A DNA stretch of 64,000 nt from Corallococcus soli (lineage in GTDB: Bacteria > Myxococcota > Myxococcia > Myxococcales > Myxococcaceae). This document shows, piece by piece, positions 9,631 through 17,985 of the stretch. Where the stretch lies: assembly GCF_014930455.1 (NCBI RefSeq), contig NZ_JAAIYO010000006.1:124001-188000 (forward strand). The letters are read 5' to 3'. Numbering within the stretch: position 1 is the first letter of the stretch; the number at the start of each line of letters is the position of its first letter. The notes below the pieces were generated by a model that saw nothing but the letters and a program-made list of their open reading frames with translations, was not told the DNA's origin and did no database searches. The translations under genes were made by a program, and so were the position numbers.

Positions 9631-10944
9631 ATGCGGACCGTTCCCCTGATGCGTCGGAAGTGTTGGTCGTTGCTTGCCGTGGGCCTGCTCGCGCTGGCGG
9701 GCTGTTCGGATTCGACCGAGCCGGGGGACGAACCCGGGCCGGGCACGGATGGCCCCGGGGTGATCCCCGGCGACGGCTCCGAGTGCCTGGGCGCGAAGTT
9801 CCTTGGCTCCCTGGGCAAGGACAAGCTGCTGGTGGGCGCGCAGATGGAGGACGCGACGGCGAAGAGCGCGCCCTTCGACGTGCGCTACCTGTACATCGCG
9901 GCGGGCCTGTTCGACTCCAAGGACGCGTGCAATTCGTGCGCGTCCGGGTGCACGTCGAACGGGGCGTCGTGCTCCAACAGCGGCGAGGGCTGCGGGTGGT
10001 GGGGCTGCTGGCAGTACGACCAGGAGCCGCCCGGCGCCTACGTGCGCGACTTCATCCAGGTGTCCAAGGACCAGGGACAGATTCCGTTCATCACCTACTA
10101 CGAGGAGTTCCAGGCGAGCGGCTACAGCGAAGGCAAGCAGCAGCTGGCGGCGCTGAACGACGCGAAGTTCCTGGAGCGCTACCTCGCGGACTGGCGCTTC
10201 CTGTTGAAGCAGGTGGGCCAGGAGAAGGTGATGCTCCAGATTGAACCGGACCTGTGGGCCTACCTCCAGTACTTCCCGACGGACGGCAAGCCGCAGTCCA
10301 CGCCGGTGGCGGTGAAGGCCGCGAACCCCACGGACTGTGGCGGGCAGGAGAACAACGCCGTGGGCCTGGGCAAGTGCATGATCGCCATGGCGCGCAAGTA
10401 CGCGCCCAACGCGAAGGTGGGCCTGCACGCGAGCGCGTGGGCGACGAAGACGGACGTGTCCGGGAACACGGATGCGTCGTTCGACGTGGCATCCGAGGCG
10501 AACAAGGTCGCCGACTTCCTGTTGCAGGTGGGCGCGGCGGACACCGACTTCGTCACGGTGGAGGCGTCCGACCGCGACTCGGGCTGGTACCAGCAGACGC
10601 AGGGCAAGGACGGGTGGTGGGATCCGGAGAACCGCGAGCTGCCGCACTTCCACCAGGCGTTCACCTGGGCGAACGCCATCACCAGGCGCCTGAACAAGCC
10701 GCACCTGTGGTGGCAGCTCCCGCTGGGCAACATGAGCCTGCCCAACACGGACAAGAAGTGGCGCGACAACCGCGTGGACTACTTCCTCACGCGCCCCGCG
10801 GAGGTGGCCAAGGCCGGTGGCGTGGGCTTCCTCTTCGGCGCCGGCAACTACGAGCAGACCACGCCGGAGACGGACGGCGGCAACTTCGTCAAGCGCGTGA
10901 AGGCATACAAGGAAGCCGGCGGCCAGGCCGCGTGCGTGCCCTGA
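9631..10944 (+). CDS. secreted lipoprotein, possible TIM-barrel glycoside hydrolase
   Basis: A 437-residue protein with signal and lipobox LLALAGC, followed by an acidic/Pro/Gly linker (residues ~27-50). The mature region has the alternating strand/loop character of a TIM barrel: IPFITYYEEF, VMLQIEPDLWAYLQ (Glu-Pro-Asp as in GH6-like or related sugar hydrolases), KVGLHASAW, DFVTVEASDRD and HLWWQLPLG. A Cys-rich insert lies near residues 95-125. I infer a carbohydrate-active or related extracellular hydrolase, but no GH family can be assigned securely. Start: ATG at 9631, with an alternative ATG at 9649; neither has a strong SD. The divergent neighbour is also an exported lipoprotein. Confidence 0.6.
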   Translation: MRTVPLMRRKCWSLLAVGLLALAGCSDSTEPGDEPGPGTDGPGVIPGDGSECLGAKFLGSLGKDKLLVGAQMEDATAKSAPFDVRYLYIAAGLFDSKDACNSCASGCTSNGASCSNSGEGCGWWGCWQYDQEPPGAYVRDFIQVSKDQGQIPFITYYEEFQASGYSEGKQQLAALNDAKFLERYLADWRFLLKQVGQEKVMLQIEPDLWAYLQYFPTDGKPQSTPVAVKAANPTDCGGQENNAVGLGKCMIAMARKYAPNAKVGLHASAWATKTDVSGNTDASFDVASEANKVADFLLQVGAADTDFVTVEASDRDSGWYQQTQGKDGWWDPENRELPHFHQAFTWANAITRRLNKPHLWWQLPLGNMSLPNTDKKWRDNRVDYFLTRPAEVAKAGGVGFLFGAGNYEQTTPETDGGNFVKRVKAYKEAGGQAACVP

Positions 10945-11141
10945 TGCCGTAGTGTGATGCCGTGTCCCGGTGCTGCTTCGGCGGCGCCGGGAGCGGGTTC
11001 CACCGTCCTCGTCCGGTGCGTCGTTGTGGCACCGGACATGGGGCGTGATGCGCGGCGGAACGCGCTGCCACGCGGGGGCTGGAGCGGGGATGCACCCCGC
11101 TCGCTCACGCGATGGGGCCAGCCCTGCGCCCCCTCCCGGGA

Positions 11142-12038
11142 CTACGCGCGGGTCCGCGTGCGCGCAGTGGCCGTGCGCTTCGCTGCGGACGGCTTCGCGG
11201 ACTTCGTGACCGTACGCTTCGTGGCGGACGGCTTCGCGGATTTCGTGGCCGTGCGCTTCGTCGCGGACGGCTTCGCGGACTTCGTGGCCGTGCGCTTCGT
11301 CGCGGACGGCTTCGCGGACTTCGTGGCGGCGGCCACCGGCTTCGACGCCCGTGGCGTCTTCGCGGCCGTGCCAGCCTTCCGCGCCTGCACCTTGTGGATG
11401 TATTGCGCGGCGTCCGGCGTCTCGCAGGCCGTGTCGCCGTGATCCACCTCCACCTTGCCCAGCCGCTTCGCCGTCGCGAGCGCCGCGACCTGGAGCGCGC
11501 CGCCCTGCGCCCCCAGCGCGATGAGCGCGCTGTTCATCGCTTCGCGGACCCGGTTCTTCGCGGTCGGCAGCTCCTGCTCGATGCGCTTCACCCAGGGCGA
11601 CAAATCCTCCTGCGCGAGCACCGTCGACTTCATGAGCAGCGAGGCGAGCAGCTGCCAGCCCGCGCGCCCCACCCACTCCGACGAGGAGCGTGTCCACTCC
11701 AGCGCCTTCACCGCATGCGGTGAGCGCAGCGCCACGTTCGTCACGAAGACGTCCGTCAGGGTGTGCCAGTCGAGCGCCTTCGCCCAGGCGCCCAGCTCCG
11801 CCCAGGACAGCGCGGGAGCGTCCGCGACCATCGTCGCCAGGAGCCGCGCATCGGTGTGCCCCGACGACCACAGCGCCCGGGCGAGCGCGGGGTCCGTGCC
11901 GATGCGCTTCTTCAGCGCCCCCAGCGGACCGAAGTTCACGCCAGACAGGGGCTCGGGAGCCCCGTGTCGGAGGTACGTCTTGCGTGTCTGCGGCGAACCC
12001 AGCCGCTCCAGCTCCCGCATCGTCTCTTCAAGGGTCAT
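11142..12038 (-). CDS. DNA-alkylation-repeat (AlkD-like) HEAT protein with H1-like basic repeat tail
   Basis: A 298-residue protein. Residues 1-200 look like an AlkD-type HEAT-repeat fold: TLEETMRELERLGSPQTRK at the N-terminus, then FGPLGALKKRIGTDPALA and LWSSGHTDARLLATM. AlkD relatives bind DNA and some excise alkylated bases. The remaining ~90 residues are a lysine/alanine/proline tail with four 13-residue repeats (TKSAKPSATKRTA type), resembling histone H1 or myxobacterial HU/H1-like tails and likely to bind DNA nonspecifically. The DNA repeats are nearly perfect, so they are recent or under conversion. The neighbour at 12180 is divergent. Catalytic activity is not shown. Confidence 0.78.
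   Translation of the reverse strand: MTLEETMRELERLGSPQTRKTYLRHGAPEPLSGVNFGPLGALKKRIGTDPALARALWSSGHTDARLLATMVADAPALSWAELGAWAKALDWHTLTDVFVTNVALRSPHAVKALEWTRSSSEWVGRAGWQLLASLLMKSTVLAQEDLSPWVKRIEQELPTAKNRVREAMNSALIALGAQGGALQVAALATAKRLGKVEVDHGDTACETPDAAQYIHKVQARKAGTAAKTPRASKPVAAATKSAKPSATKRTATKSAKPSATKRTATKSAKPSATKRTVTKSAKPSAAKRTATARTRTRA
11173..11328 (-). repeat. four tandem 39-bp repeats encoding the basic tail
   Basis: Four contiguous 39-bp units (11173, 11212, 11251, 11290) differ at only a few positions. They encode 13-residue Lys/Ala/Pro/Thr/Arg units in the C-terminus of the AlkD-like protein. Confidence 0.93.
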
Positions 12039-12179
12039 GGCGGGCGCAGTCTGGCATGGAGTCGCCGCCTGGGCAGCGAGGCGCGGTAGCTCAAACGTGT
12101 GACTGCCACGCGGAGTCTCCCCTTTCTAACTTGGCGCTCTTGAAGGGCTGTGGTCGCGCCACGCGAGGGGGAGATACCG

Positions 12180-13385
12180 ATGACCAGCACCGACTTCATG
12201 TCCGAGGAGTCCCTTGATGCCATGGACGCCTGGGAGGGAGCGGATGCCCTCCAGGAGCTGGAGGAGCTCGCGGACGCGTTCGGCGAACTCGACGGCTTCG
12301 AGGCGGACGGCTTCGAGGGGGAGGGCTTCGAGCCGAGGGGCTTCGAGCCGGGGGGCTTCGAGGACGACGGCTTCGAGGAGCTGTTCGCCGCCGCCGAGGA
12401 GGAGGACGCCTTCCTGGAACTGGAGGACGACGGCTTCGAAGGCTTCGAGCAGGACCCGACCAGCGGGCTGTTCGCGCCGTCCGCGCCCCGCCTCATCACC
12501 GGGCCCGCCGCCGTCGTGCTCGCCCGCACCCTCAACCCCTTCGTCCTGGAGTCCATGGACGCCGACGACGCCGAGGCCTTCCTCCGCCGCGTCACCCGGC
12601 GCGTCCGGGCCGCCGCGCGCGGCGTCGCACGCGGCGTGCGACAGGTGGGCCGGCTCGGTGGGGCCGCGCTGCGCCGCGCCGCGCCTTTGCTCAGCCGTGC
12701 GCTGCCCATCATCCAGCGCGTGGCGGGGGTCGCGGGCCCGTGGGGCCGCGTCGTCGCCGCGGGGATTGGCGCCGCCCGGGGGCTGATGCGCGGCCAGGGG
12801 CTGCGCGGCGCGCTCGCGGGGGCCGTGGGCGGCCTCATCCCCGGCGTGGGGGGGCGCATCGCCTCCTCCATCCTGCGCGGCGACGGCGCGGATGACGACG
12901 CCTCGCTGGACGCGCTCGCGGACATGGCGGACGCGCGGCAGGTGCCCGCCGCCGTGGCCCTGCCCCTGGGCGCGGGCCTCGCGGCGCGCGTGGTGAGCCG
13001 CCAGGCGGTGCCCACGGTCGCCGCGCTCGGAGCCGCCGCGCAGGGCGTCGTGCGCTCCCGCACGCGCGGCCTGGAGCAGTACCTGATGCGCGTGGCGCGG
13101 CAGATTCCGGGCGGCCCGGGACGGCGGCTGCGCATCATGCGCGCCATTGCCCAGCTGTGCGCCAGGGACCTGCGTCAGCGGGGGCCGGGCGGGGCCATCA
13201 CGGCGATGCCCCAGGTGGTGCGCCGCGCGAGCCAGCGGGTCGTCACCCGCGCGGTCCAGACGCCCAGGCTCGGCGCCATGCCACCGCGCGTGGCGGCCCG
13301 GCGGGTCCAGGCACGGCAGCAGGTGCTGCGCCGCATCCCCGTCTCCGCCGTCAGCGCCGCGAGCGTCCGTCAGCCGTCCGCCTGA
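12180..13385 (+). CDS. acidic pentapeptide-repeat / Arg-rich two-part protein, paralogue 1
   Basis: A 401-residue protein of unknown function. The ATG at 12180 has GGGGAGA just upstream, and no signal peptide is present. The N-terminal ~110 residues are strongly acidic and contain six GFExx pentapeptides (residues 39-68). The rest is alanine/arginine-rich, with amphipathic helices and glycine-rich hydrophobic stretches (VVAAGIGAARGLMRG; ALAGAVGGLIPGVGG). The segment ESMDADDAEAFLRRV matches EAMDAQDEEEFLRRL in the next gene, so the two are paralogues. It is the first gene of a six-gene co-directional cluster. Its charge-segregated design suggests binding to a polyanion or self-assembly, but no function can be stated. 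Confidence 0.85.
   Translation: MTSTDFMSEESLDAMDAWEGADALQELEELADAFGELDGFEADGFEGEGFEPRGFEPGGFEDDGFEELFAAAEEEDAFLELEDDGFEGFEQDPTSGLFAPSAPRLITGPAAVVLARTLNPFVLESMDADDAEAFLRRVTRRVRAAARGVARGVRQVGRLGGAALRRAAPLLSRALPIIQRVAGVAGPWGRVVAAGIGAARGLMRGQGLRGALAGAVGGLIPGVGGRIASSILRGDGADDDASLDALADMADARQVPAAVALPLGAGLAARVVSRQAVPTVAALGAAAQGVVRSRTRGLEQYLMRVARQIPGGPGRRLRIMRAIAQLCARDLRQRGPGGAITAMPQVVRRASQRVVTRAVQTPRLGAMPPRVAARRVQARQQVLRRIPVSAVSAASVRQPSA
12294..12383 (+). repeat. six GFExx pentapeptide repeats (15-bp period)
   Basis: Six consecutive 15-bp units encode GFEAD, GFEGE, GFEPR, GFEPG, GFEDD and GFEEL in paralogue 1. The same unit is expanded in the next gene. Confidence 0.9.
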
Positions 13386-13463
13386 GGCCCCGCCACGGCA
13401 CCCCGTCTCATCACGTTTTCAGGACCAGCCAGCACAAGCCAGGACAAGCAAGGAGGAGGACCC

Positions 13464-14537
13464 ATGCAGCAGCCGCAGCCTTTCGAGGAGGAGTTTTCCG
13501 GCCAGGGCGATGAGATGTCCGACCTGATGGCCGAGGGCGAGGAGGGCTTCGAGGGCGAGGGCTTCGAAGCCGAGGGCATGGAGGGCGAAGGCTTCGAAGG
13601 CGAAGGCTTCGAGATGGAGGGCATGGAGGGCGAGGGCTTCGAGGGCGAAGGCTTCGAGATGGAGGGCATGGAGTCCGACGGCTTCGAGGGCGAGGGCATG
13701 GAGGCCGAGGGCTTCGAGGCCGAGGGGATGGAGTCCGACGGCTTCGAGGGCGAAGGCTTCGAGATGGAGGGCGCCGACGCGCTCGATGACGCCTTCGCCG
13801 AGGCCATGGACGCCCAGGACGAGGAGGAGTTCCTGCGGCGCCTCAGGGCCGGCGCCCGCCGGCTGATGCAGGTGGCCGGGCCGACGGTCCGGCGCATCGG
13901 GCGGCGCACCATGCCCATCGCCATGCGGCTCATCCGCCAGGCGGCCCCGCGCGTGGGCGGCATCGTGGGCCAGGAGATTGGCCGCAGCGTGGGGGGCCTG
14001 CTCCGCGCGGACGCCATGGACGCCTTCGCGGATGCCGCGGCGGACTACGCCGGTGAAGAGGACATGGAGGCCTTCACGCGGGTGCTCGGGGGGCTCGCGG
14101 CGCGCCACGTGGTGCGCTCGACGATTCCTCCCGCGCGCCGCCGCCAGCAGCCCCAGCAGGCGCGGGCCCTGGGCCGGGCCGTGGGCCAGATGACGTCGCG
14201 CATCGCCCAGCGCGTCGCCCAGCGCTACGGCCCGCGCGCGCTGCCGGCGGTGACGCGCATCGTGCGCCAGGTGACGCGCCTGGTGCGCCAGCAGGGCGCG
14301 AGCCCGCAGGCGGTGCCCCGGATGATCCGCCGCATCGGCACGCGGGTGGCCGCCAGTCCGCAGGCGGTGCGCCGGCTCTCGCGGCCCAACCCCGCCGCGC
14401 GGCAGCTCCGGGCGACCGCGGGGATCCGCCGCCCCGCCAACCGCAACCGCATGGACACCATGATGGCCGGCAGGCCCGGCTCGCGGCGGCTGCGGACCGT
14501 CGTGCTCCGGGGGCCGGTGCGCGTCGTCGTCAGGTAG
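13464..14537 (+). CDS. acidic pentapeptide-repeat / Arg-rich two-part protein, paralogue 2
   Basis: A 357-residue protein; the ATG has a strong AGGAGGAGG upstream. Residues 28-102 are fifteen uninterrupted pentapeptides of form G[FM]E-x-[ED], giving an extreme negative charge. After a homology block shared with the upstream gene (EFLRRLRAGARRLMQ), the C-terminal ~200 residues are arginine/glutamine/proline-rich and strongly basic (RRRQQPQQARALGR; RRIGTRVAASPQAVRR). No signal peptide is seen. Function is unknown. The opposite charges of the two halves could allow intramolecular or intermolecular pairing, condensation or scaffold formation. It sits 78 bp after its paralogue and 44 bp before a zinc-peptidase-like gene, probably in one transcript. 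Confidence 0.87.
   Translation: MQQPQPFEEEFSGQGDEMSDLMAEGEEGFEGEGFEAEGMEGEGFEGEGFEMEGMEGEGFEGEGFEMEGMESDGFEGEGMEAEGFEAEGMESDGFEGEGFEMEGADALDDAFAEAMDAQDEEEFLRRLRAGARRLMQVAGPTVRRIGRRTMPIAMRLIRQAAPRVGGIVGQEIGRSVGGLLRADAMDAFADAAADYAGEEDMEAFTRVLGGLAARHVVRSTIPPARRRQQPQQARALGRAVGQMTSRIAQRVAQRYGPRALPAVTRIVRQVTRLVRQQGASPQAVPRMIRRIGTRVAASPQAVRRLSRPNPAARQLRATAGIRRPANRNRMDTMMAGRPGSRRLRTVVLRGPVRVVVR
13545..13769 (+). repeat. fifteen G[FM]E-x-[ED] pentapeptide repeats (15-bp period)
   Basis: A perfect-register 15-bp tandem array within paralogue 2. Unit order mixes GFEGE, GFEAE, GMEGE, GFEME, GMESD and GMEAE with higher-order groups, consistent with repeated block duplication. Confidence 0.95.
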
Positions 14538-14581
14538 CGGAAGGGGCAGCCACACACAAGGAGGGCGGGGGAGGCAGGCAC

Positions 14582-15886
14582 ATGGCGGACGCGCTTCAGC
14601 AGTTCCTGCGGGCCAAGGTCCAGAGCATCACGTTCCGCGCCGGGAGGCTCTCACGCCTCACGCCGCAGGACGTGGGGATAAGGCCACGGGACGTCCCCTT
14701 CGCCCCCTCCCCCGCGCACTTCGCCGCGGCCAACGCGCGGCTGGGGGAGATCGACCGCGACGTGCGCCGGGCGCTCGCGCGGCTGAACGGCCGGCTCCAC
14801 GGGCGGCGACTCCGGCCGCACGAGGTGCTGGAGCGCAACGCCCTGGTGGAGCGGGAGATCGACCGCGCCCGCCGCGCGTATGGCCTGTTCTTCGACGTCT
14901 TCAGCCAGCGGGGCACGCGGTTCGCGCCGGCGCTGGCGGCCTGCGACGTCATCGCCGTGGACTGCTTCCAGGCCGTCCGGCGCGCCTCGCCCGGACTGCT
15001 GACCACCCCGATGCTCAAGCCCATCACCTACCTGGAGCACGGCTTCTCACCGGCCACCTTCCGGCGCGGCGTGCTGCTGCGGCGCCTGCTGGGCGAGCGC
15101 AACCCGTTCCCGCTCATCCGCGTGCCGTACGAGCGCGTGGAGGCGCCCTGGGGCATGGGCGTCATCCTCCACGAAATCGGCCACAACCTGCAGGCGGACC
15201 TGGGCATCTGGCAGGAGACGCAGGTGGCCCTCCAGCGCCGGGTGCTGGGCGTGACGGGCAACCCGTGGCTCACGCGCCTGTGGGGCCGCTGGCACAAGGA
15301 GATCTTCGCGGACCTCATGGCGTGCCTCCTGGGCGGGCCCGCGTCGGTCCACTCCATGAAGGACTTCCTCGCGTACCCGCCTTCGCGCGTGCTGACGTTC
15401 CATCCGCTCAGCGCCCACCCCACCCCGTACCTGCGGGTGCTCATCCAGGCGGAGATGCTCCGGCGCATGGACTTCCCCGCGCAGGCGCGGGACGTGCGCG
15501 ACAACTGGTACCGGCTCTACCGCGCGCAGCTGCCCGGTGCCCGCATCCCGGCGCTGCTGCTGCGCACCGCGTCCCGGCTCATCCCCCACGTGGTGGATGA
15601 GATTGCGTTCCAGCCGCGCCGGGGCCTGGCGCAGCGCGCGCTGGTGGACGTGGTGCCCTTCTGGCCTTCGGATCAGGAGCGCATCCTGCGGGCCGCCGAG
15701 TCCCTGGCACGGGGACAGCTGCCCTCGGGGCTGCCGCCCCGCTACGTCGTGAGCGCCAGCCGCGAGGCGCTCGAACGGAGGCTGGCCCCGCCCGAGCAGA
15801 TCTCACGGACGGTGCTCAATCATCTGGTGAGGCTTGGCTCGCGGGAAGCGCGGATGCCAGGCGTGAGCGTCACCCTGGCCGCATGA
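14582..15886 (+). CDS. HEIGH zinc-metallopeptidase-like protein, unknown family
   Basis: A 434-residue protein without a signal peptide. The segment MGVILHEIGHNLQADLG places an HExxH zinc site at residues 197-201. Further on, WHKEIFADLMACLLGG offers E240 and D244 as a third-ligand candidate, the arrangement of gluzincin-like peptidases (HExxH plus a downstream E in a helix). The flanking regions are arginine-rich helices with no recognised domain. It follows the two acidic/basic repeat proteins and precedes two large unknown proteins, so it may act on a product of the same cluster. The start ATG has GGGGGAGGC upstream. The metal site is clear; peptidase activity is inferred. Confidence 0.75.
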   Translation: MADALQQFLRAKVQSITFRAGRLSRLTPQDVGIRPRDVPFAPSPAHFAAANARLGEIDRDVRRALARLNGRLHGRRLRPHEVLERNALVEREIDRARRAYGLFFDVFSQRGTRFAPALAACDVIAVDCFQAVRRASPGLLTTPMLKPITYLEHGFSPATFRRGVLLRRLLGERNPFPLIRVPYERVEAPWGMGVILHEIGHNLQADLGIWQETQVALQRRVLGVTGNPWLTRLWGRWHKEIFADLMACLLGGPASVHSMKDFLAYPPSRVLTFHPLSAHPTPYLRVLIQAEMLRRMDFPAQARDVRDNWYRLYRAQLPGARIPALLLRTASRLIPHVVDEIAFQPRRGLAQRALVDVVPFWPSDQERILRAAESLARGQLPSGLPPRYVVSASREALERRLAPPEQISRTVLNHLVRLGSREARMPGVSVTLAA

Positions 15887-15907
15887 CAGGACCTCAAGGG
15901 AGGGACG

Positions 15908-17908
15908 ATGTACGAGAACATGAAGGGGCGGAGCGCCGCGGCGTCCATGGAGCTGACGTCCACCGCGAAGACGAAGTTCGACGAGTTCCTGCGCCGCCAG
16001 TTGGGCGTGTCGGACGCGCGCGACCCCACGTCGGTGGTGAACGCGCTGCGCAAGCTCTACCCGACGACGGCCGCGCGGCTGGACGACGAGAGCCGGGGCC
16101 AGTCCATCCGCGTCCAGGCCATGCCCGAACCCTCCCTGGGCATGATGGTGAGCGCCGGGGACTCGCCCGGCATGCGGCGCTTCCGACAGCAGCGCCAGGC
16201 GCTGGAGGACGACCTGCGCTTCGCGGTGGAGCTCGCGTCCAACCGCGACTTCAAGGCGCCGGTGGACGGGTGGCGCGACTCCATCCTCGCGGAGATGGAT
16301 GAAGGCGAGGCCGCGGCGAACCGGGCGGTGGATCCGGTGGCGCGTGACCGGACCTTCTACACGGTGCGCAAGCTGGGCGACTGCGCCCGCGTGGCGCGCA
16401 TGGTGGGGATGATCAACCCCACGGTGAGCCCGGAGTTCGGCCGGCTGGCGGCCACGCTGGACGAGGGCTCCATGCTCCTGCGCGTCATCGCGGGCGAGTC
16501 CCTCTTCCGCGCGGGCTTCGACAAGGGCGGCAGCGTGTTCCAGGTCGCGCTCCAGGACCTGCGCCAGCGCCGCGAAGCGCTCATCAACGCCCTGGAGCAG
16601 CTCACCGCCACCAGCATCCAGGAGGGCGGCGACGACTGGGGTGACGGCCAGGCCTCCTACGGCAAGCTGCTGGAGCGGCTGCGCACGCAGGGGCACTCCG
16701 ACCTGCGCTCCATCGTCCGGCCCGACGCGATGTCGCGGCTGCTGGACGTCCTCCTGAACCACGCTCCCCGGCAGCAGTCGGAGGACATGCGGGGCATCGC
16801 GTCGGCGGTGCCCATGGAGCTGCTCCAGCTGCGGCGGCTGCGCGACGTGGCGGGCAGCCTGCTGGACAGCACGCTGGTGGACTACAGCAGCTCCGGCTAC
16901 CTGGACCCCACCCGGGGACAGGGCGCCTCCGCGCCGCTGGCGGCCTTCACTGAATCGCTCACGCTCTTCATCAACGCCTTCGACCGTCCCAACGCGGGGG
17001 CGCGGCTGCTCAACATGGTCCTCCCCGCGCCCCTGGCCTTCCAGGAGCGGGCAGGGAAGGAGCAGGAGCTGCACGACAAGTTCCGCGAGCGGGCGGCCGT
17101 CCAGGAGCAGGTGGAAGAGCTGCTGATGGACCCGACGACCACGGACGAGTTCTGGAAGGAGCTGGCCCGGTTGGATCGCAAGCTCTACCACATCGACCGG
17201 ATCATCGACCTGTACCTGCTGGACTACGACGAGGCCACCGTCCCGGGCGGCGGCAACCGCGTCGTCTTCCACTCGGAGATGCTGGAGCAGTTGGAAGACG
17301 ACGTGGACGTCTTCATCCTGGATCCGGCGTTCCTCAAGGAGCAGTGCGGCCTGGAGGAGGACACGCTGGCCCTGGCGAACACCCTGACCCAGGGCGCCGA
17401 GGACCGGGTGGAGGACATCGAGGAGGACCGGAACCACAAGTTCAGCGTCCCCACGGGCTCGCACTGCAACGCGGGTGAGTCGTACCAGGTGCCCCCGCCG
17501 GCCCGCGTCTCGTTGGACCGGATTGAACGCCACTTCCCGCAATACAGCGTGGACGGGCCCCAGCCGATGCCCAACCCCCATCCCAATCCGCCTCCTCCCA
17601 GGGCACGGGAGGCGACGGGCGAGGCGACCGTGGCGGCCTCCGGCGGACCGAGCCTGGAGGAGGTTACCACGCTCATCCAGGAGAACCGGACGCAGATCCT
17701 CACGGAGCTGGACAAGCGGCTGGAGGCCCAGGCGCCGGAGCTGGCGCGACAGCTGGAGCAGGCGTTCTCCGACCAGCTCAAGGCCGTGGAGCGGCTGCTG
17801 GCCGGGAAGCAAGGTCATGGCTCGGACGGCAAGCCCGCGTCGGTCAACGGCTACGCCCCCAAGGGGGGCCACACCCGCCGTCACGTCCGTCACCCCCGGA
17901 AGCCCTGA
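15908..17908 (+). CDS. large conserved-looking protein of unknown function with C-terminal coiled coil
   Basis: A 666-residue, mainly helical protein starting at an ATG with GGGAGGG upstream, 21 bp after the metallopeptidase gene. No signal peptide or membrane segment is seen. Most of the protein alternates charged helices. A proline-rich linker near residues 555-570 (PNPHPNPPPPRAREA) separates it from a C-terminal coiled-coil-like helix (about 575-635, rich in E, L and Q), and the tail is basic (GGHTRRHVRHPRKP). No family was recognised. Gene order and tight spacing tie it to the 12180-20085 cluster. Confidence 0.8.
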   Translation: MYENMKGRSAAASMELTSTAKTKFDEFLRRQLGVSDARDPTSVVNALRKLYPTTAARLDDESRGQSIRVQAMPEPSLGMMVSAGDSPGMRRFRQQRQALEDDLRFAVELASNRDFKAPVDGWRDSILAEMDEGEAAANRAVDPVARDRTFYTVRKLGDCARVARMVGMINPTVSPEFGRLAATLDEGSMLLRVIAGESLFRAGFDKGGSVFQVALQDLRQRREALINALEQLTATSIQEGGDDWGDGQASYGKLLERLRTQGHSDLRSIVRPDAMSRLLDVLLNHAPRQQSEDMRGIASAVPMELLQLRRLRDVAGSLLDSTLVDYSSSGYLDPTRGQGASAPLAAFTESLTLFINAFDRPNAGARLLNMVLPAPLAFQERAGKEQELHDKFRERAAVQEQVEELLMDPTTTDEFWKELARLDRKLYHIDRIIDLYLLDYDEATVPGGGNRVVFHSEMLEQLEDDVDVFILDPAFLKEQCGLEEDTLALANTLTQGAEDRVEDIEEDRNHKFSVPTGSHCNAGESYQVPPPARVSLDRIERHFPQYSVDGPQPMPNPHPNPPPPRAREATGEATVAASGGPSLEEVTTLIQENRTQILTELDKRLEAQAPELARQLEQAFSDQLKAVERLLAGKQGHGSDGKPASVNGYAPKGGHTRRHVRHPRKP

Positions 17909-17985
17909 GGGCGGGACGCCCTGAACATGCTCGCGAAGCCGGAACACATTCATCCTCTCAACGTGCTTGAACCAGGTGGCATGCC

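Noticed and set aside
11142-11442. Plus-strand frame with VADGFADFV repeats
   Set aside because: It is the reverse complement of the basic tail repeats of the AlkD-like gene; the minus-strand frame has the recognisable domain.
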